Shown here in pieces: positions 32,841-43,310 of a stretch of 64,000 nt of DNA. This DNA is from Parasitella parasitica (lineage: Eukaryota > Mucoromycota > Mucoromycetes > Mucorales > Mucoraceae). Numbering within the stretch: the stretch's first letter is position 1; each line of letters opens with the position of its first letter. The notes beneath the pieces are model-generated. The model searched no databases. It was not told the DNA's origin and saw only the letters and a program-made list of their open reading frames with translations. Location of the stretch: positions 165,605 to 229,604 of the forward strand of contig MU619249.1 in assembly GCA_025201805.1 (NCBI GenBank). Direction: 5' to 3'. Made by a program: the position numbers and the translations under genes.

Positions 32841-34460
32841 TAGAAAACAGGAGAGTTAGAATAGCACATTTGATCACGTGTAAGATGTGAATGAGCACAA
32901 TCATGCTGCCTTGATAAAAATGAATGAAGGCACAATTACGCTGCGTTTGCTACTTTCACTATGTTACCACTCACTATCAATATCAAGGTGTGCACATGCA
33001 AGCTGTCTAGCAGCTACCTCATTGTGCAAATCCCCGTTAAATCAAGTGATTTGTGATGATTCTTGTGGTTGTATCATATCGGTTGGTGAATTTTTACTCT
33101 TCAACATACGATATGTAAGGACTAGATAATCATCAACTTATGCTGATGGTTCTATTGTACACTCTCCATTTTCAGAAGACAACATCGATAATACGGCTGG
33201 ACCTTCAATTTTTGGTTCAAGTGGATCATTGTTTCCCAACTTTAAACATCAACCGGCGATGCTTGGTATATATACCAAGGAGCAAACAAAGACAACGCTT
33301 TTATTATACGTGATACTCTTAATGGTCTCTACCTTCAGACGCACTGCAGCAGTGCATAAAAAAGAACAAATGGATCCAACCAGTCGGTACCTGTTACATT
33401 TTTTATTCTAACCTTCTTGATCTGATTTGCAATGCCTGGCTCTATATGTTTGATGCTTGTCTTTTCTATTTGAAAAACATGTTGCGATCTATATACAGCT
33501 GGTTTTTTTTTAGTGTTTATCAACGTACTAGAATTATTAATGTTGATCTTAGAGATGATTAAACAATAACATCCTTCAATAAATGACCGCTCTTTCATAA
33601 TGAATCATTTTATTCGTAACTTTACTTCTAGCTCCATGAAGTGTACCATTTTTGCTGAATTTTCAATCTCTGGATACAGATATGAGGCACTAAATTAAGA
33701 GCCGTATAGAATGAATATACAACACCTACGGCTTATAGACAAAAAAAAAAAAGGATATATCTGGATCCAACAAACCAGAGTAAGGTTGTTGTGTTGATTT
33801 GCAAGCTACTTGTAGATAAGCTGTTCGTTCCTAAATACCTGGGATATTTCCTTGAAGATACGTTACACTTTGGGCCAAGATTAAAACGATAACTTTGAGG
33901 AGAAGTATCATACGCAACTAAATCATACACAAAACTCTTTCAAAATTAAAAGATGATATCGTTCAAGCATCGGATACTGTGATGTTAGAGGCTTGGAATG
34001 ATGGCTCAAGTGGCTCGAGATACCAACGTGGTCGTTACAAACTCATGCTTGAATACAAATTCAACATCTTTGCAAACAAAAGAAACCCTTTAGATCTTGC
34101 TGTAAATACATTGTCTGCTATGGCAACTAGTGATATTCACAACAAAAGATTTACAACTGTTTATTACTTGCAATAAGTTTATGTGGTATAATGAGTCATA
34201 TTTTCATAATATTTCTTTTTTGGATAGGTCCAATGCAATATTGGCTTGGAATTATTGCCTCAAAGCTTCAATGTATTGACTAATTCATATGTGAAAAGAG
34301 AGGAAGCAAAACTCAATATATATGGCAATATTGAGGATTCATCTATTGGCAAAATCGTCTCGAGTCTGAAGTTTAATTGCTGTAACAAGGTCCCCCTCCC
34401 CTCGACTCTATTGCTCTGTTGGTTTTTTTGTATTCTCCACATCATTTCATTTGTGCAAGC
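32841..34460. other. Intergenic region with decayed gene
   Basis: Contains the broken gene at 33127-34175 and the promoter of the ribosomal protein gene at its right. Otherwise AT-rich with nothing recognised. Confidence 0.5.
33127..34175 (+). pseudogene. Decayed plus-strand gene of unknown family
   Basis: Several protein-like stretches occur in order but in different frames: SSTYADGSIVHSPFSEDNID and AGPSIFGSSGSLFPNFKHQP (33133-33300); after a frame change NKDNAFIIRDTLNGLYLQTH (about 33283-33345); later KYLGYFLEDTLHFGPRLKR then a stop (about 33830-33890); then KDDIVQASDTVMLEAWNDGS, GRYKLMLEYKFNIFANKRNP and LDLAVNTLSAMATSDIHNKR ending at a stop near 34175. Frame changes and stops with few good splice sites favour a dead gene or mobile element. 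I do not recognise it. Confidence 0.45.
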
Positions 34461-35102
34461 ATGTTTTCAGCCTTTAGAAAGAATGCTTTAAGCACCTACA
34501 ATACCACCTCAAGCATAATCAGCAACGTTTTCCAGCGTCAACCTGCGGCACTCACACAAACAGTTCGTTTTGCTTCTAATTTTTCACCAAAGCGTACCAA
34601 ATATCGCAAAGCACACAAAGGAAAAATCCCAATTCCCATCGGTGGATCTACCAAGGGAACTACAGTTGAATTTGGCGATTATGGTTTGCGAGTGAAAGAA
34701 GGAGCTCGTCTCACAGGTCGTCAATTGACAGCAGTTCACAACGCTCTCAAGCGCAAGATCAAACCTGTCAAGGGCTCACAATTATGGATGCGTGTATTCC
34801 CTGACATTCCTGTCTCAAGCAAAGGTAATGAGGTCCGTATGGGTAAGGGTAAGGGTACTTTTGAATACTGGGCCTGTCGTGTTCCTTTGAATCGTATCAT
34901 CTTTGAGATTAGTGGCATGAGAAAGGAAATTGCCAAGGAGGCATTTCGCTTGGCTTCGCACAAGCTGCCAGTCAAGGTTGAGATGGTTGAACGTGGTGCC
35001 AAACCTATTGTTGGAGCTGGCTACGCCCCTGCCAGAGCAGTGGTTGCCAAGGAAACAGCACCCTCAGCAACAGCATCTTCATCAGCAGCAGCTTCTTTCT
35101 AA
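34461..35102 (+). CDS. MRPL16: Mitochondrial large-subunit ribosomal protein uL16m
   Basis: 213 aa, single exon. Residues 1-40 are an Arg/Ser/Gln-rich mitochondrial leader (MFSAFRKNALSTYNTTSSII). The rest follows bacterial L16: SPKRTKYRKAHKGKIPIPIG, VEFGDYGLRVKEGARLTGRQ, WMRVFPDIPVSSKGNEVRMG, KGKGTFEYWACRV and ISGMRKEIAKEAFRLASHKL. uL16 sits near the peptidyl-transferase centre and the tRNA A/P sites. An Ala/Ser-rich tail extends past the conserved part. The frame is open upstream from 34419 but only with a TTG; the ATG at 34461 begins the leader. Confidence 0.95.
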   Translation: MFSAFRKNALSTYNTTSSIISNVFQRQPAALTQTVRFASNFSPKRTKYRKAHKGKIPIPIGGSTKGTTVEFGDYGLRVKEGARLTGRQLTAVHNALKRKIKPVKGSQLWMRVFPDIPVSSKGNEVRMGKGKGTFEYWACRVPLNRIIFEISGMRKEIAKEAFRLASHKLPVKVEMVERGAKPIVGAGYAPARAVVAKETAPSATASSSAAASF

Positions 35103-35478
35103 AAACACCGTTTTTTGCCATGTTTTTTTTTTCTGTATTATAAAATAAATATAACATTGTATTTAAACACACACTCTGGATGATTTTGAAAAACAATTTT
35201 TATTTATAAAGAGATAGGAAGAGATTTGGATGTGGAGAAATCACTTTCCAGCTGTCAAATGTTGTTGGTATTTACACAATAGCAACTGAAAAACAAAGAA
35301 TTAAGAAAGAGAACAGAAAAATATATGTATCAAATAAAAATAAAATAAAAAGAAGGTCTAATGCTATTACAAATTGTTCTCTCATTAATGCAATGAATAG
35401 ATTTTCGTCACAAAACAAGATTAATTGAATTTTTCTGTTTTAAAAAAAAAAAAAAAAAAGCACCAGGTCATTCTGTTG
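35103..35478. other. Intergenic, tail-to-tail 3' ends
   Basis: The 3' flanks of the uL16m gene (plus) and the Zn2Cys6 gene (minus). AATAAATATAAC near 35145-35157 is a likely end signal for uL16m. A 17-base A run lies at 35443-35459 just behind the factor gene. Confidence 0.65.
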
Positions 35479-36896
35479 TTATTGTTGAGCTTGAGCTTGA
35501 GCTTGCTGAGGTTGTTGCTGTTGTTGCTGAGGTTGTGGTGGAACAGGAGAAGCAGCAGGAGATGATCCAGGCGTGCCATAAACACTGTTAGAAGCACTAG
35601 TGCTGCTAGTAACATGAGACAGATGACTGTTAACATAAGTATGGGTTGAATCGGCAGCAAAACTTGGTCCAGCAATACTGTTGTTTTCGTGGGACGCTTC
35701 ACGGGAGTGAGGACGGCTGGGAGGAGGTGTGTTTTGGTGGGATTCGTCTGTCTTGGTTTCATCGATAGTCTCTAGCTTAGGACCATCGTTATTAGCCAAA
35801 ACAGAGCTACAGAGCTGAGACAAGATGGTCAGCTTTGATCCCTCATCGTCGTCATCCTCTTCAACTTTGGCAACAAGATTTCCATCGTTCATTACGGGGG
35901 TAGAGTTCGAAGGAGTAGCGTCAGTGCTGTTGCTGCTGTTAACATTGCTGTTGAGAACAGGCGACTGTTGTTGTTGAGGCGAGATGATGTTCATAGCAGC
36001 TTGGTAAGACAAAACAGGAGGATTGGTAGGGTACATTTGTGAGAGGTTGTTGGGCACCATGTAGGCTTGAGGCATCATGGCGTTGCTGCTATTATAGCCG
36101 TAGGGATCGTAAGCTTGAGTAGTTTGAAAAGGCTGATAATGGAGAGGCATTGTGTTTGACGTTGTGGGAGTAGTGGTAGTGGACGTGGTTGTGGGAGTAG
36201 AGCCATCATTGATTTGAGCAGGGGCACTGTAAAGGCTGTTGTTGACTACAGGAGCTTGCATAGGAGTAGAGGCACCAGACGAGGTAACGCTTTCACCACC
36301 AACTAATTACACATATTAACTAACATTGCAGTCTTACAATTCCAAAAATTTAAACCAACCATTCTTATTCCTCTTTTTGTAGGGACCACGCTTAATGCCC
36401 TTCTTACGCTCCTTGCGGACAGAATTGACACAGGTCTCTGTCAATCCATATTTGATGCATCTTTGACAAGGTCTACCCACATCACATTTTTTGCAAGCCT
36501 TTTGACAATTGACTATGGTACACATATATATATATATATCAGCCAATTATCAGCCATTGATATGATGATAAACTTACCACATGCATTCTTGACTTGCTTT
36601 CTCTTTGGTTTGCCATGGGCGCCAATGTCTGATCCTAGAGGCTGCTGTTGATTATCCATATTGACTTGCGTGGCAGCTAATACCGATAGTGAGGGCATAG
36701 AGGCAGGGCTGTATATGGCGAGATTTGCGCCACTCAATGACATGGGTGATTGCAGCTGTTGATGTTGTTGTTGTGTTTGATTATTCTGAGTCTGCTGGCC
36801 TGGACTTTGGCTTTGGCTTTGGCTTTGGCCTTGATTTTGTTGCTGCTGTTGTTGCTGATTGTCAAAACCAGGAAAGTAAGGTGTAAATTGCTGCAT
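35479..36896 (-). CDS. Zn2Cys6 fungal transcription factor
   Basis: Three exons from ATG 36896. A Gln/Ser-rich N-terminus leads into KPKRKQVKNAC. Splicing over a 60-70 nt intron with a TA-repeat gives NACVNCQKACKKCDVGRPCQ and RCIKYGLTETC, a full C-x2-C-x6-C-x5-C-x2-C-x8-C binuclear zinc cluster. The basic tail VRKERKKGIKRGPYKKRNKN follows. The third exon is a Thr/Asn/Gln-rich region with an acidic EEDDDDEGSKLTILSQLCS segment and a Gln-rich end. The DNA-binding part resembles the Ert1/Rds2-like branch of gluconeogenesis regulators by cysteine spacing, but with a distinct basic tail; the target is unknown. Low-complexity tails are activation-domain-like. Confidence 0.88.
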
Positions 36897-37451
36897 TGAG
36901 GATAGTTTTGCTGCTCAAGAAATATTGATTGTCAGTGTCAGTGTATGCAGAGGAGTTTTTATTTTCTGAAATATGAAAATACATGTCAGTTATACTTACA
37001 TCTTTAGATTTTGATAGAACTGAAAAGAGAGATCTTTGATGAAAGATTTTTGTTTTGATTTTTTTTTTGTTTCAAATTTTTTCGCAGCAAGTCAAATTTG
37101 GAATTTTCTTTTCGATTGGAAAAATTATATCAGATGTCGAGTTTCCAGAAAGGTTAGAACAGGCGAAGCGTCTTTTTTTTCTGCTTTGTTGTATTAAAGT
37201 GTTTGTATATGATTATAAAAGTAGTAACGGAGTCTCTTTAATTATCGAAAAATCGGAGCACCAAAGGCCTTCTGTTTAATAGCAGCGACTATGATGGTTT
37301 GTACAAAGAGAAAGAAAGACTACAAGGGAGAAAATTTTTCTTGTATTATGATTCAAAGCCATCTATCCTTGACCGCTTCTGTGATTGCTTATTCTTTTTT
37401 TTTTTTTTTAATATTCATGTTTTATTGGTGATATTTTTGATCCATCACATT
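36897..37451. other. Intergenic region
   Basis: No gene. Upstream region of the Zn2Cys6 factor, then the 3' flank of the FSH1-type gene. T-rich run at about 37395-37409. Confidence 0.6.
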
Positions 37452-38478
37452 CTATGAATTTGTAATGAATCGAAAGATGAATTTATTCAATTCTTTTCGA
37501 CTTGTAGGATTAGATGGTAAGTAATGCCTATTGAAAGCATTTAATACTTGAGTATGAAAAAAAAATGAAAAAAAATAAAGGTAGCATTTGTTTACCCTCC
37601 AGGATGACGAAAAACATTGGGATTTTCAAAAGTTTCGGCCAGAGAGATCATTGCCTCGGGTAAAACTAACGTATCCAAATCTCCAATAAAGTGCATGCTT
37701 GGAGTTTTTACTTTTTTGCTCTTATTCAGCATGATGTTAGTTGCTTCCTGCATCGTGGGTTTGAACCCTGCAACGATGATCGAGAATTTGAACGGTGGAT
37801 GTCCAAATGTTGGAGAAATCAGATCAGGAAAGTAACTTCTGTCTTCCAATAATTCTGTCAAAAGTGCAGCAAAGCAAGCACCTGTTGTTAAATTTACGAA
37901 TCAATAAATTAGTTTCTGATATGTGATCGTCTATGCATACCTTGAGAGAATCCCATGATACCATCGAAGGGCCCCTGACGTGATTTTGTACATTACTATG
38001 CATTCATTTGACTTGTACAGGCTGCTTTTACCTCTTTAATCAAAACGTCTTTTATGAATTCGATTGATTCTTTAAACCCTACAAAGAATCCACCTTGGGT
38101 GGGTCTGTATTTAGGCGAAAACCACCAGCCAAATGGCTTGTGCTCTATGATTGGAAAGAGACAACAAAAAGAGTGTAAGTAGCAGATGTTTCTTTGGCAA
38201 CAGTGTAGCAACTACCTTCAGATGATTCTTCTTTAGCTGCTTCTTCTCTTTCTCCGATTGTGGAATATGTGGGCGGACTGATATGATGTGGCCCAGTAAC
38301 GTACACTATTTTACATGTCAATGCGTTGTACTGGCAGTCTAGCATTCTGCCATCAAATCATACCAAACTCTGCTAAATCGTCGACACTCTTACGAGCTGC
38401 TGCCGTCTTTTTACGAAACATGATGGCATTATGTGTATAACCATGAAGACAGAGGATTCGCAGCTTGTTGGATGTCAT
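37452..38478 (-). CDS. FSH1-family serine hydrolase
   Basis: Multi-exon gene starting at ATG 38478 (MTSNKLRILCLHGYTHNAIM). Later exons read TCKIVYVTGPHHISPPTYST; KPFGWWFSPKYRPTQGGFFV; GPFDGIMGFSQG joined to ACFAALLTELL; KTPSMHFIGDLDTLVLPEAM; and a last exon HYLPSNPTSRKELNKFIFRF joined after RHPGG. Catalytic residues of the alpha/beta hydrolase are visible: Ser in GFSQG, Asp in GDLD, His in HPGGHYLP. FSH1/OVCA2-type enzymes are small esterases of unclear physiological substrate. The last exon (37452 to about 37520) had to be recovered across an intron; without it the catalytic His context would be lost. Confidence 0.88.
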
Positions 38479-38879
38479 TACAAAAAGTGCGCGAAAAAGT
38501 GTGAGCCGTATTGACGACGCCCTTATTGATCGATATATGGAACAGCGCTCTTGACGAAGTGAGACAAAAGTTGACGCAATTACCATCCCAGCATAGATAA
38601 TCAATAATGATAATGATAAGATCACCTGAGATTATGTAGTTTCGATAAAGAAGTATAGCAATAATGATATTCAGAAGCATGTTGACTATCGTGAAACACT
38701 CTAATGGCTAAATTCACTTGGGAATATCCTGAAAACGCAAGTGTAGAAGCTTTACCTGAGACCATGCCGTAGATCTGGTATGATGTGTACATGTAAGTGG
38801 GATTATAATTTATTAAAATATTTACAAATCTAATCTAATCATGAAGAAGGGCGCGATAAAGCGTGCTGCAAGAAGAGAA
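38479..38879. other. Intergenic region
   Basis: Promoter region of the FSH1-type gene and 3' flank of the alcohol dehydrogenase gene. No gene seen. Confidence 0.6.
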
Positions 38880-40049
38880 TCAATTTTTGAGCACTGCCCT
38901 ATAACGAGGATGGCCATGTCTAACATATTCAATCGCTTCATTGGCTTGATCCATAGGAAACGTATGGCCCCAGGTACGGACGCCATGCTTTGCAGCAAAG
39001 TCTAATGATTCCCTGATATCATCTGGGGAGCCAATGAATGAACCTACGACACTGATTTGTTTGGCTGCCATAGTTAGTGCATTCAAGCCAGATAATGGAA
39101 ATTCAGGGATATCGCACAAGATGAATACGCCATTCTTCTTGAGAAGGCCAAAGTAATCATCCCAACTCTTGTTGATGATCTTGGTAGCAAGAATATGAGT
39201 AAAAGAGTCCATATGGCGTCCCACTTCAGCAGGCTGATCAACTAGAATATAGTCATCACAGCCAAGCGCCTTTGCATCATCAGCTTTACCAGGTACCACG
39301 TCGTAAGCAACAACCTGAGCACCCATTGCTTTGGCCCATTGTGCGCCTAAATGGCCAAGCCCACCTAACCCGAGTATAGCAACCTTGCTACCACTGCCTA
39401 CACCATAGCGCTTCATAGGCGCAAAAGTTGTGACACCACCGCACAAAATAGAGGAAGCGTCTACGCTATCAAGCGCATCAGGGATCTTGAAAACAAAGTC
39501 TTTATCTCCTCTCCAGCGATCCGCAAACCCACCATAAGTAGTATCACCATTAGCCCAATGATCGTTAAACGTCCAAATAGCATGATCCTCGCATAAATTT
39601 TCCTTGTGGTCCTTACAATTGGTGCAATGATGACAGGATCCACATTGGCAACCTACACCTGCTCTGTCACCTACTCTAAGGTGTGTCACGTTCTTTCCAA
39701 CCCTAGTAACTTTTCCAATGATTTCGTGGCCGACTACGGCAGGATAATTTGTTGGAGTCCAACCAGAGTCAATGCAATGGATATCAGTACCACAAATACC
39801 ACAGCATATAATGTCCATGTCAACAGAATCGTCACCAAATTGAGTCAGTGGGAACTCGGCCTTTTGCAATTGTTCGCCTTTGCCATAGCACGCCCAACCA
39901 TTCAATGTCTGAGGAAAGTCTTGCGTAGTATAGGCTCTTTGTACAAAACTAAAGGTAACACGAGGAATCATGTGAGACGATTTTCTCAAAAACCCAGTTC
40001 TTGCTTGCTGAGTAAATGCTGTTAGACCTAAAGCTCTGAACCTGTTCAT
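38880..40049 (-). CDS. Zinc alcohol dehydrogenase (ADH6/cinnamyl type) with mitochondrial-type leader
   Basis: 389 aa from ATG 40049, single exon. Residues 1-45 are Arg/Ser/Gln-rich without acids (MNRFRALGLTAFTQQARTGF). The rest is a medium-chain dehydrogenase of the ADH6/cinnamyl-alcohol branch: CCGICGTDIHCIDSGW (catalytic zinc Cys), VVGHEIIGKV, structural-zinc cysteines in CQCGSCHHCTNCKDHKENLC, ILGLGGLGHLGAQWAKAMGA (NADP-type Rossmann loop) and SFIGSPDDIRESLDFAAKHG. The frame is open to ATG 40163, but TATATAAAG on the minus strand near 40117-40125 lies between the two ATGs, so the start is placed at 40049. ADH6-type enzymes reduce aliphatic and aromatic aldehydes with NADPH; mitochondrial location is inferred. 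Confidence 0.9.
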   Translation of the reverse strand: MNRFRALGLTAFTQQARTGFLRKSSHMIPRVTFSFVQRAYTTQDFPQTLNGWACYGKGEQLQKAEFPLTQFGDDSVDMDIICCGICGTDIHCIDSGWTPTNYPAVVGHEIIGKVTRVGKNVTHLRVGDRAGVGCQCGSCHHCTNCKDHKENLCEDHAIWTFNDHWANGDTTYGGFADRWRGDKDFVFKIPDALDSVDASSILCGGVTTFAPMKRYGVGSGSKVAILGLGGLGHLGAQWAKAMGAQVVAYDVVPGKADDAKALGCDDYILVDQPAEVGRHMDSFTHILATKIINKSWDDYFGLLKKNGVFILCDIPEFPLSGLNALTMAAKQISVVGSFIGSPDDIRESLDFAAKHGVRTWGHTFPMDQANEAIEYVRHGHPRYRAVLKN

Positions 40050-40499
40050 TGTGTATCTGTATTGCGTTTTCAGTGTAGGTAAGCGATGAAAGGACGAAAT
40101 GGATGTTCTGGTTTTCTTTATATATACGGTACTCATTAGATGTGACCGGGACCTACAACACATTTGCGCTCCATGTTTCAGAAAAGAAGATAATGATAAT
40201 CTTTTTGATTCAATGTGAAGACATTATCAGTCGTACGATTTATCCTGTGCCTGTAGAGTATATGGAAATGAAAGATAGCAAATAGATTTTTCTATCGAAT
40301 CCCATTTTTCGAATATGGTCCTTTTTTTAAAGCTTTGACATGTTGCTTAACTCTTCAGCCAGCAAGGCCTTTATAGTATGTGGATTTGACATAGCTAGAT
40401 TTGATCTCAGGCTTTATACACTTCTGATATTATTCTCCCGCTTTTGCTAACATCGGTCAGACAGCAAGTATATTTATAGTAAAAATTCTTACAATAAAA

Positions 40500-40640
40500 T
40501 ACAGTCTTTTTATGGTTTCTGAAATAAAAGTTCAAGTAATTGATACATGTCACGGTGTTTGTGATAATATGTATTAGGGTTTCTGATAACAAACCTTTTA
40601 CTTCTGGTGAAAGCTAAGAAGTTTCTAAGGGAAGAGAAAT
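40500..40640 (+). repeat. Inverted repeat, left arm
   Basis: The reverse complement of 42275-42415 matches this segment closely over about 140 bp. The core (AAGTTCAAGTAA-TGATACAT, GTCACGGTGTTTGTGATAAT, ATGTATT-GGGTTTCTGATAA, CAAACCTTTTA) is nearly identical. The arms are about 1.6 kb apart. Confidence 0.8.
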
Positions 40641-40984
40641 GTCCCCTAAAAAGATTTTAAGTGGGAATTTCATATTTAGAGAAAAAGAGTAATTGCTTTG
40701 TTTTATTCATAGTGAAAATACAAAGAGAATGTGTTGTGAAATAAAGCTCTCTACATCATGTCTTTAAGTTCAAGGTATTCTTCCAAAAAAGGTTACGGTT
40801 GTCTATGGACAAACATCTGTAATTTTGGGTGTAAGTGTGTCTGTTGATTTTGGATCAAAAATCTTTAGCTGGATTCAGAAATGAAGAGCGAGATTAAAGA
40901 CAAACACATTTATGTCCTTGGGATTTCATAAATTTTTATACAGATAATTTTTTATGAAGGAGTGTGTTATCCTGGTGGCAGATT

Positions 40985-41190
40985 GTTTCCTTTTCTCTGG
41001 TATTTTCTAGTGTAGAAGATCTTGCCAGACAAGTACCAAGCTGGATTCTCTGTATCCCGTTGCACAGTAGAACAGCTAGTCAAACCTGTGCCATCTTTTC
41101 CATAATATTGAAGTGGTTCAAAAGTGTATGCCTTTGCAAAGCCAGCGTAGATTTCAGGCGCCTGATTTTTTTTTTTTTTTTTTTTGGCCT
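40985..41190 (-). pseudogene. Decayed coding fragment interrupted by poly-A
   Basis: The minus strand reads APEIYAGFAKAYTFEPLQYY, then GKDGTGLTSCSTVQRDTENP, AWYLSGKIFYTRKYQRKGNN and a stop. It is preceded by a homopolymer (about 23 T on the plus strand, 41166-41188). Another protein-like minus stretch, GGASMSLTGLTISRSDLEKY, lies at about 41360-41440. It lies between the arms of the inverted repeat, so it may belong to a dead element. Family not recognised. Confidence 0.35.
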
Positions 41191-42274
41191 ACAAAAAGAC
41201 AAAAAACTGCAAGAAAACAATATTTAGTGATCTCAAACATAAAAAAAAGTAATGCATTAGACTATAAGACACCTTTTAATAATATATTTGCGTAGCTTAG
41301 AGCAAATTTTTGTACTTTTCAAGTTGACATAAGATGTAGGTAGCGACTTTTCTAACTCTTTTTGGCAAAGTATTTTTCAAGATCGGAGCGTGAGATCGTT
41401 AGGCCAGTTAAAGACATGGAAGCACCACCATTAGAAAGTCAAGAAGCACACCATTTGAATAAACTATTTGCAATTGTTTTTCTCTCAATTTGGTTAATCT
41501 ATAACTTCCCAAAACTAATGCTTCCTTCAAAAAAAAACATCATTTTTCTCTGCTAGCGGAGATTAAACGCGTCCAAAATCAGGAAGGAAAAATTCTTTCA
41601 GAGACTCAATTTGGACATTTCGAAAACAAAATTACTCTTTTGAGGCAAGATATCATCCTCTGATACTATGCATACTACGGCTGTCAGTCTATGATAATAA
41701 CTGTATTTTTGGGCGCTCTATACGATGGTATCATTTCATAATTCCGGTATGCTTATGGAATTAGTTCTGTTGAGAAAACCTCGAAAACAGATTAAGAGAG
41801 AAAAGTCATCATTTCGCTTAATCAGAGCACATTTCCAGTCTTTCAGATCAAGGAATGACCTTTTACGATCATTTTTCTCTAATATATGATGTAGTAAAAA
41901 GTTGCATTTTTGAGGTCAAAATCGAGGATAATGCATAATCGACGATTTTGGATGTATGGATACAAGGAAAATATCGAAAAAATCCGTCATTTTGCATCGA
42001 AAAAAAAATCATGCTCAAATTGCACAAAAATCATATATAATATAGTTTCTTCCAAATAGATACTATTTCTGGTGTTTTCAAGACACTTTCGATTATGAAA
42101 ATCAATCAAAAAATGGCACACAAAGCTAAATTCCATGCTTTTAAGCTGTAAAAAATATCTATTTGGAGATGATATCACGTCAATATCAATTCTAGTGAAT
42201 GACACAGCTCTATAAACTAAATATTTTTGATGCCACAAGTATACCTTTCTTCATAGTAAAATGATAGAACAGGT

Positions 42275-42415
42275 GTGGCTCCTCTCCCAGAAATTTCTCA
42301 GCTTTTATCAGAATAAAAGGTTTGTTATCAGAAACCCGAATACATATTATCACAAACACCGTGACATGTATCATTTACTTGAACTTTTTTTCCAGAAACT
42401 GCAAAATGACAGTAT
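42275..42415 (-). repeat. Inverted repeat, right arm
   Basis: Partner of 40500-40640 in opposite orientation; see there. Confidence 0.8.
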
Positions 42416-42619
42416 AACATATTATCATCCTCAGGATACACGTGCATTGAATTTTTGAGTATTCTTTTTTCAGGTTATCCGTAACTTTACAACCTCAACG
42501 CTCACACTCTCTTTATCTCACTTGAAATTTGAAGCGATGGATCAATCAATTAGTCTAATTAAATTGCCTCTCAAGCTGCTTATTTTCTACAGATATTCAA
42601 ACAAGTTTTGTTAAATACG

Positions 42620-42785
42620 TCGCCCAGTGGAAATCAAATGATGCTCAGATAGTTCTGGTTGTGCCTGTATCAGCCAAACGTAAATTAATCCATATTTTGC
42701 TCTTTATCGAAACCTATAGCGCTTTATATGCAATTTTTATATGTAAATTGTTGTTCTCTGCTGATATCTATAAAGTTTATTTCGA
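42620..42785. repeat. Old dispersed repeat, copy 2
   Basis: Resembles 8790-8935 in order and orientation, including the CCCAGTGGAAATCAAATGATG block and a CTGATATCTATAAAG block. Confidence 0.45.
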
Positions 42786-43189
42786 TCATAAAGCATGCAG
42801 TAGTAAAGCATGATAGAGAAGGTAGTGAACAAGCAAACATATGAAAGTAAACTATGGTTTGTGCAAGAATTAAGGATGGCTTTCAACGTGCCCAACAAGT
42901 TCATTGACAATATTCCTCTCCAGCCCAGCCAGTAAGACATAACCCAAAAGGACCTGATGCTATCCTCGTTACAAGTTGTATATCGCGGCCACGTATCGTT
43001 GTTCCTTCACTGCACAGGAGCTTCGTTTTTTTTTCTCCCAGTATTCGTATATCTTACATTCGCAGCTAGTGTTTTCATGCAACGTATAAAATATGTTGAT
43101 GCCTCCTCTTGCATACAGAGATTTGACTGATATACTAAACTGTTTTCTTCAAACACCTTCAGAATTTTCATTGATATTCCATTTAAAAG

Positions 43190-43310
43190 TAAAAAGTCAA
43201 GATTAGAGGTCAAAGTAGAAGTTAAAGGTTAGAGATGACCTCCAACCACTAACATCTAATCTTTGACCTTTGACCTTTAGCTTTTAATCTTGACCTTTAA
43301 GCTTTAACCT
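43190..43310. repeat. GACCTTT repeat cluster with inverted units
   Basis: On the plus strand units of the type AGGTCAAAG/AAGTTAAAGGTT are followed within 30 bp by CTTTGACCTTTGACCTTTAG, TTTTAATCTTGACCTTTAAG and CTTTAACC. The second part is largely the inverse of the first (GATTAGAGGTCAAAG against CTAATCTTTGACC), so the cluster can form a hairpin. Confidence 0.7.
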
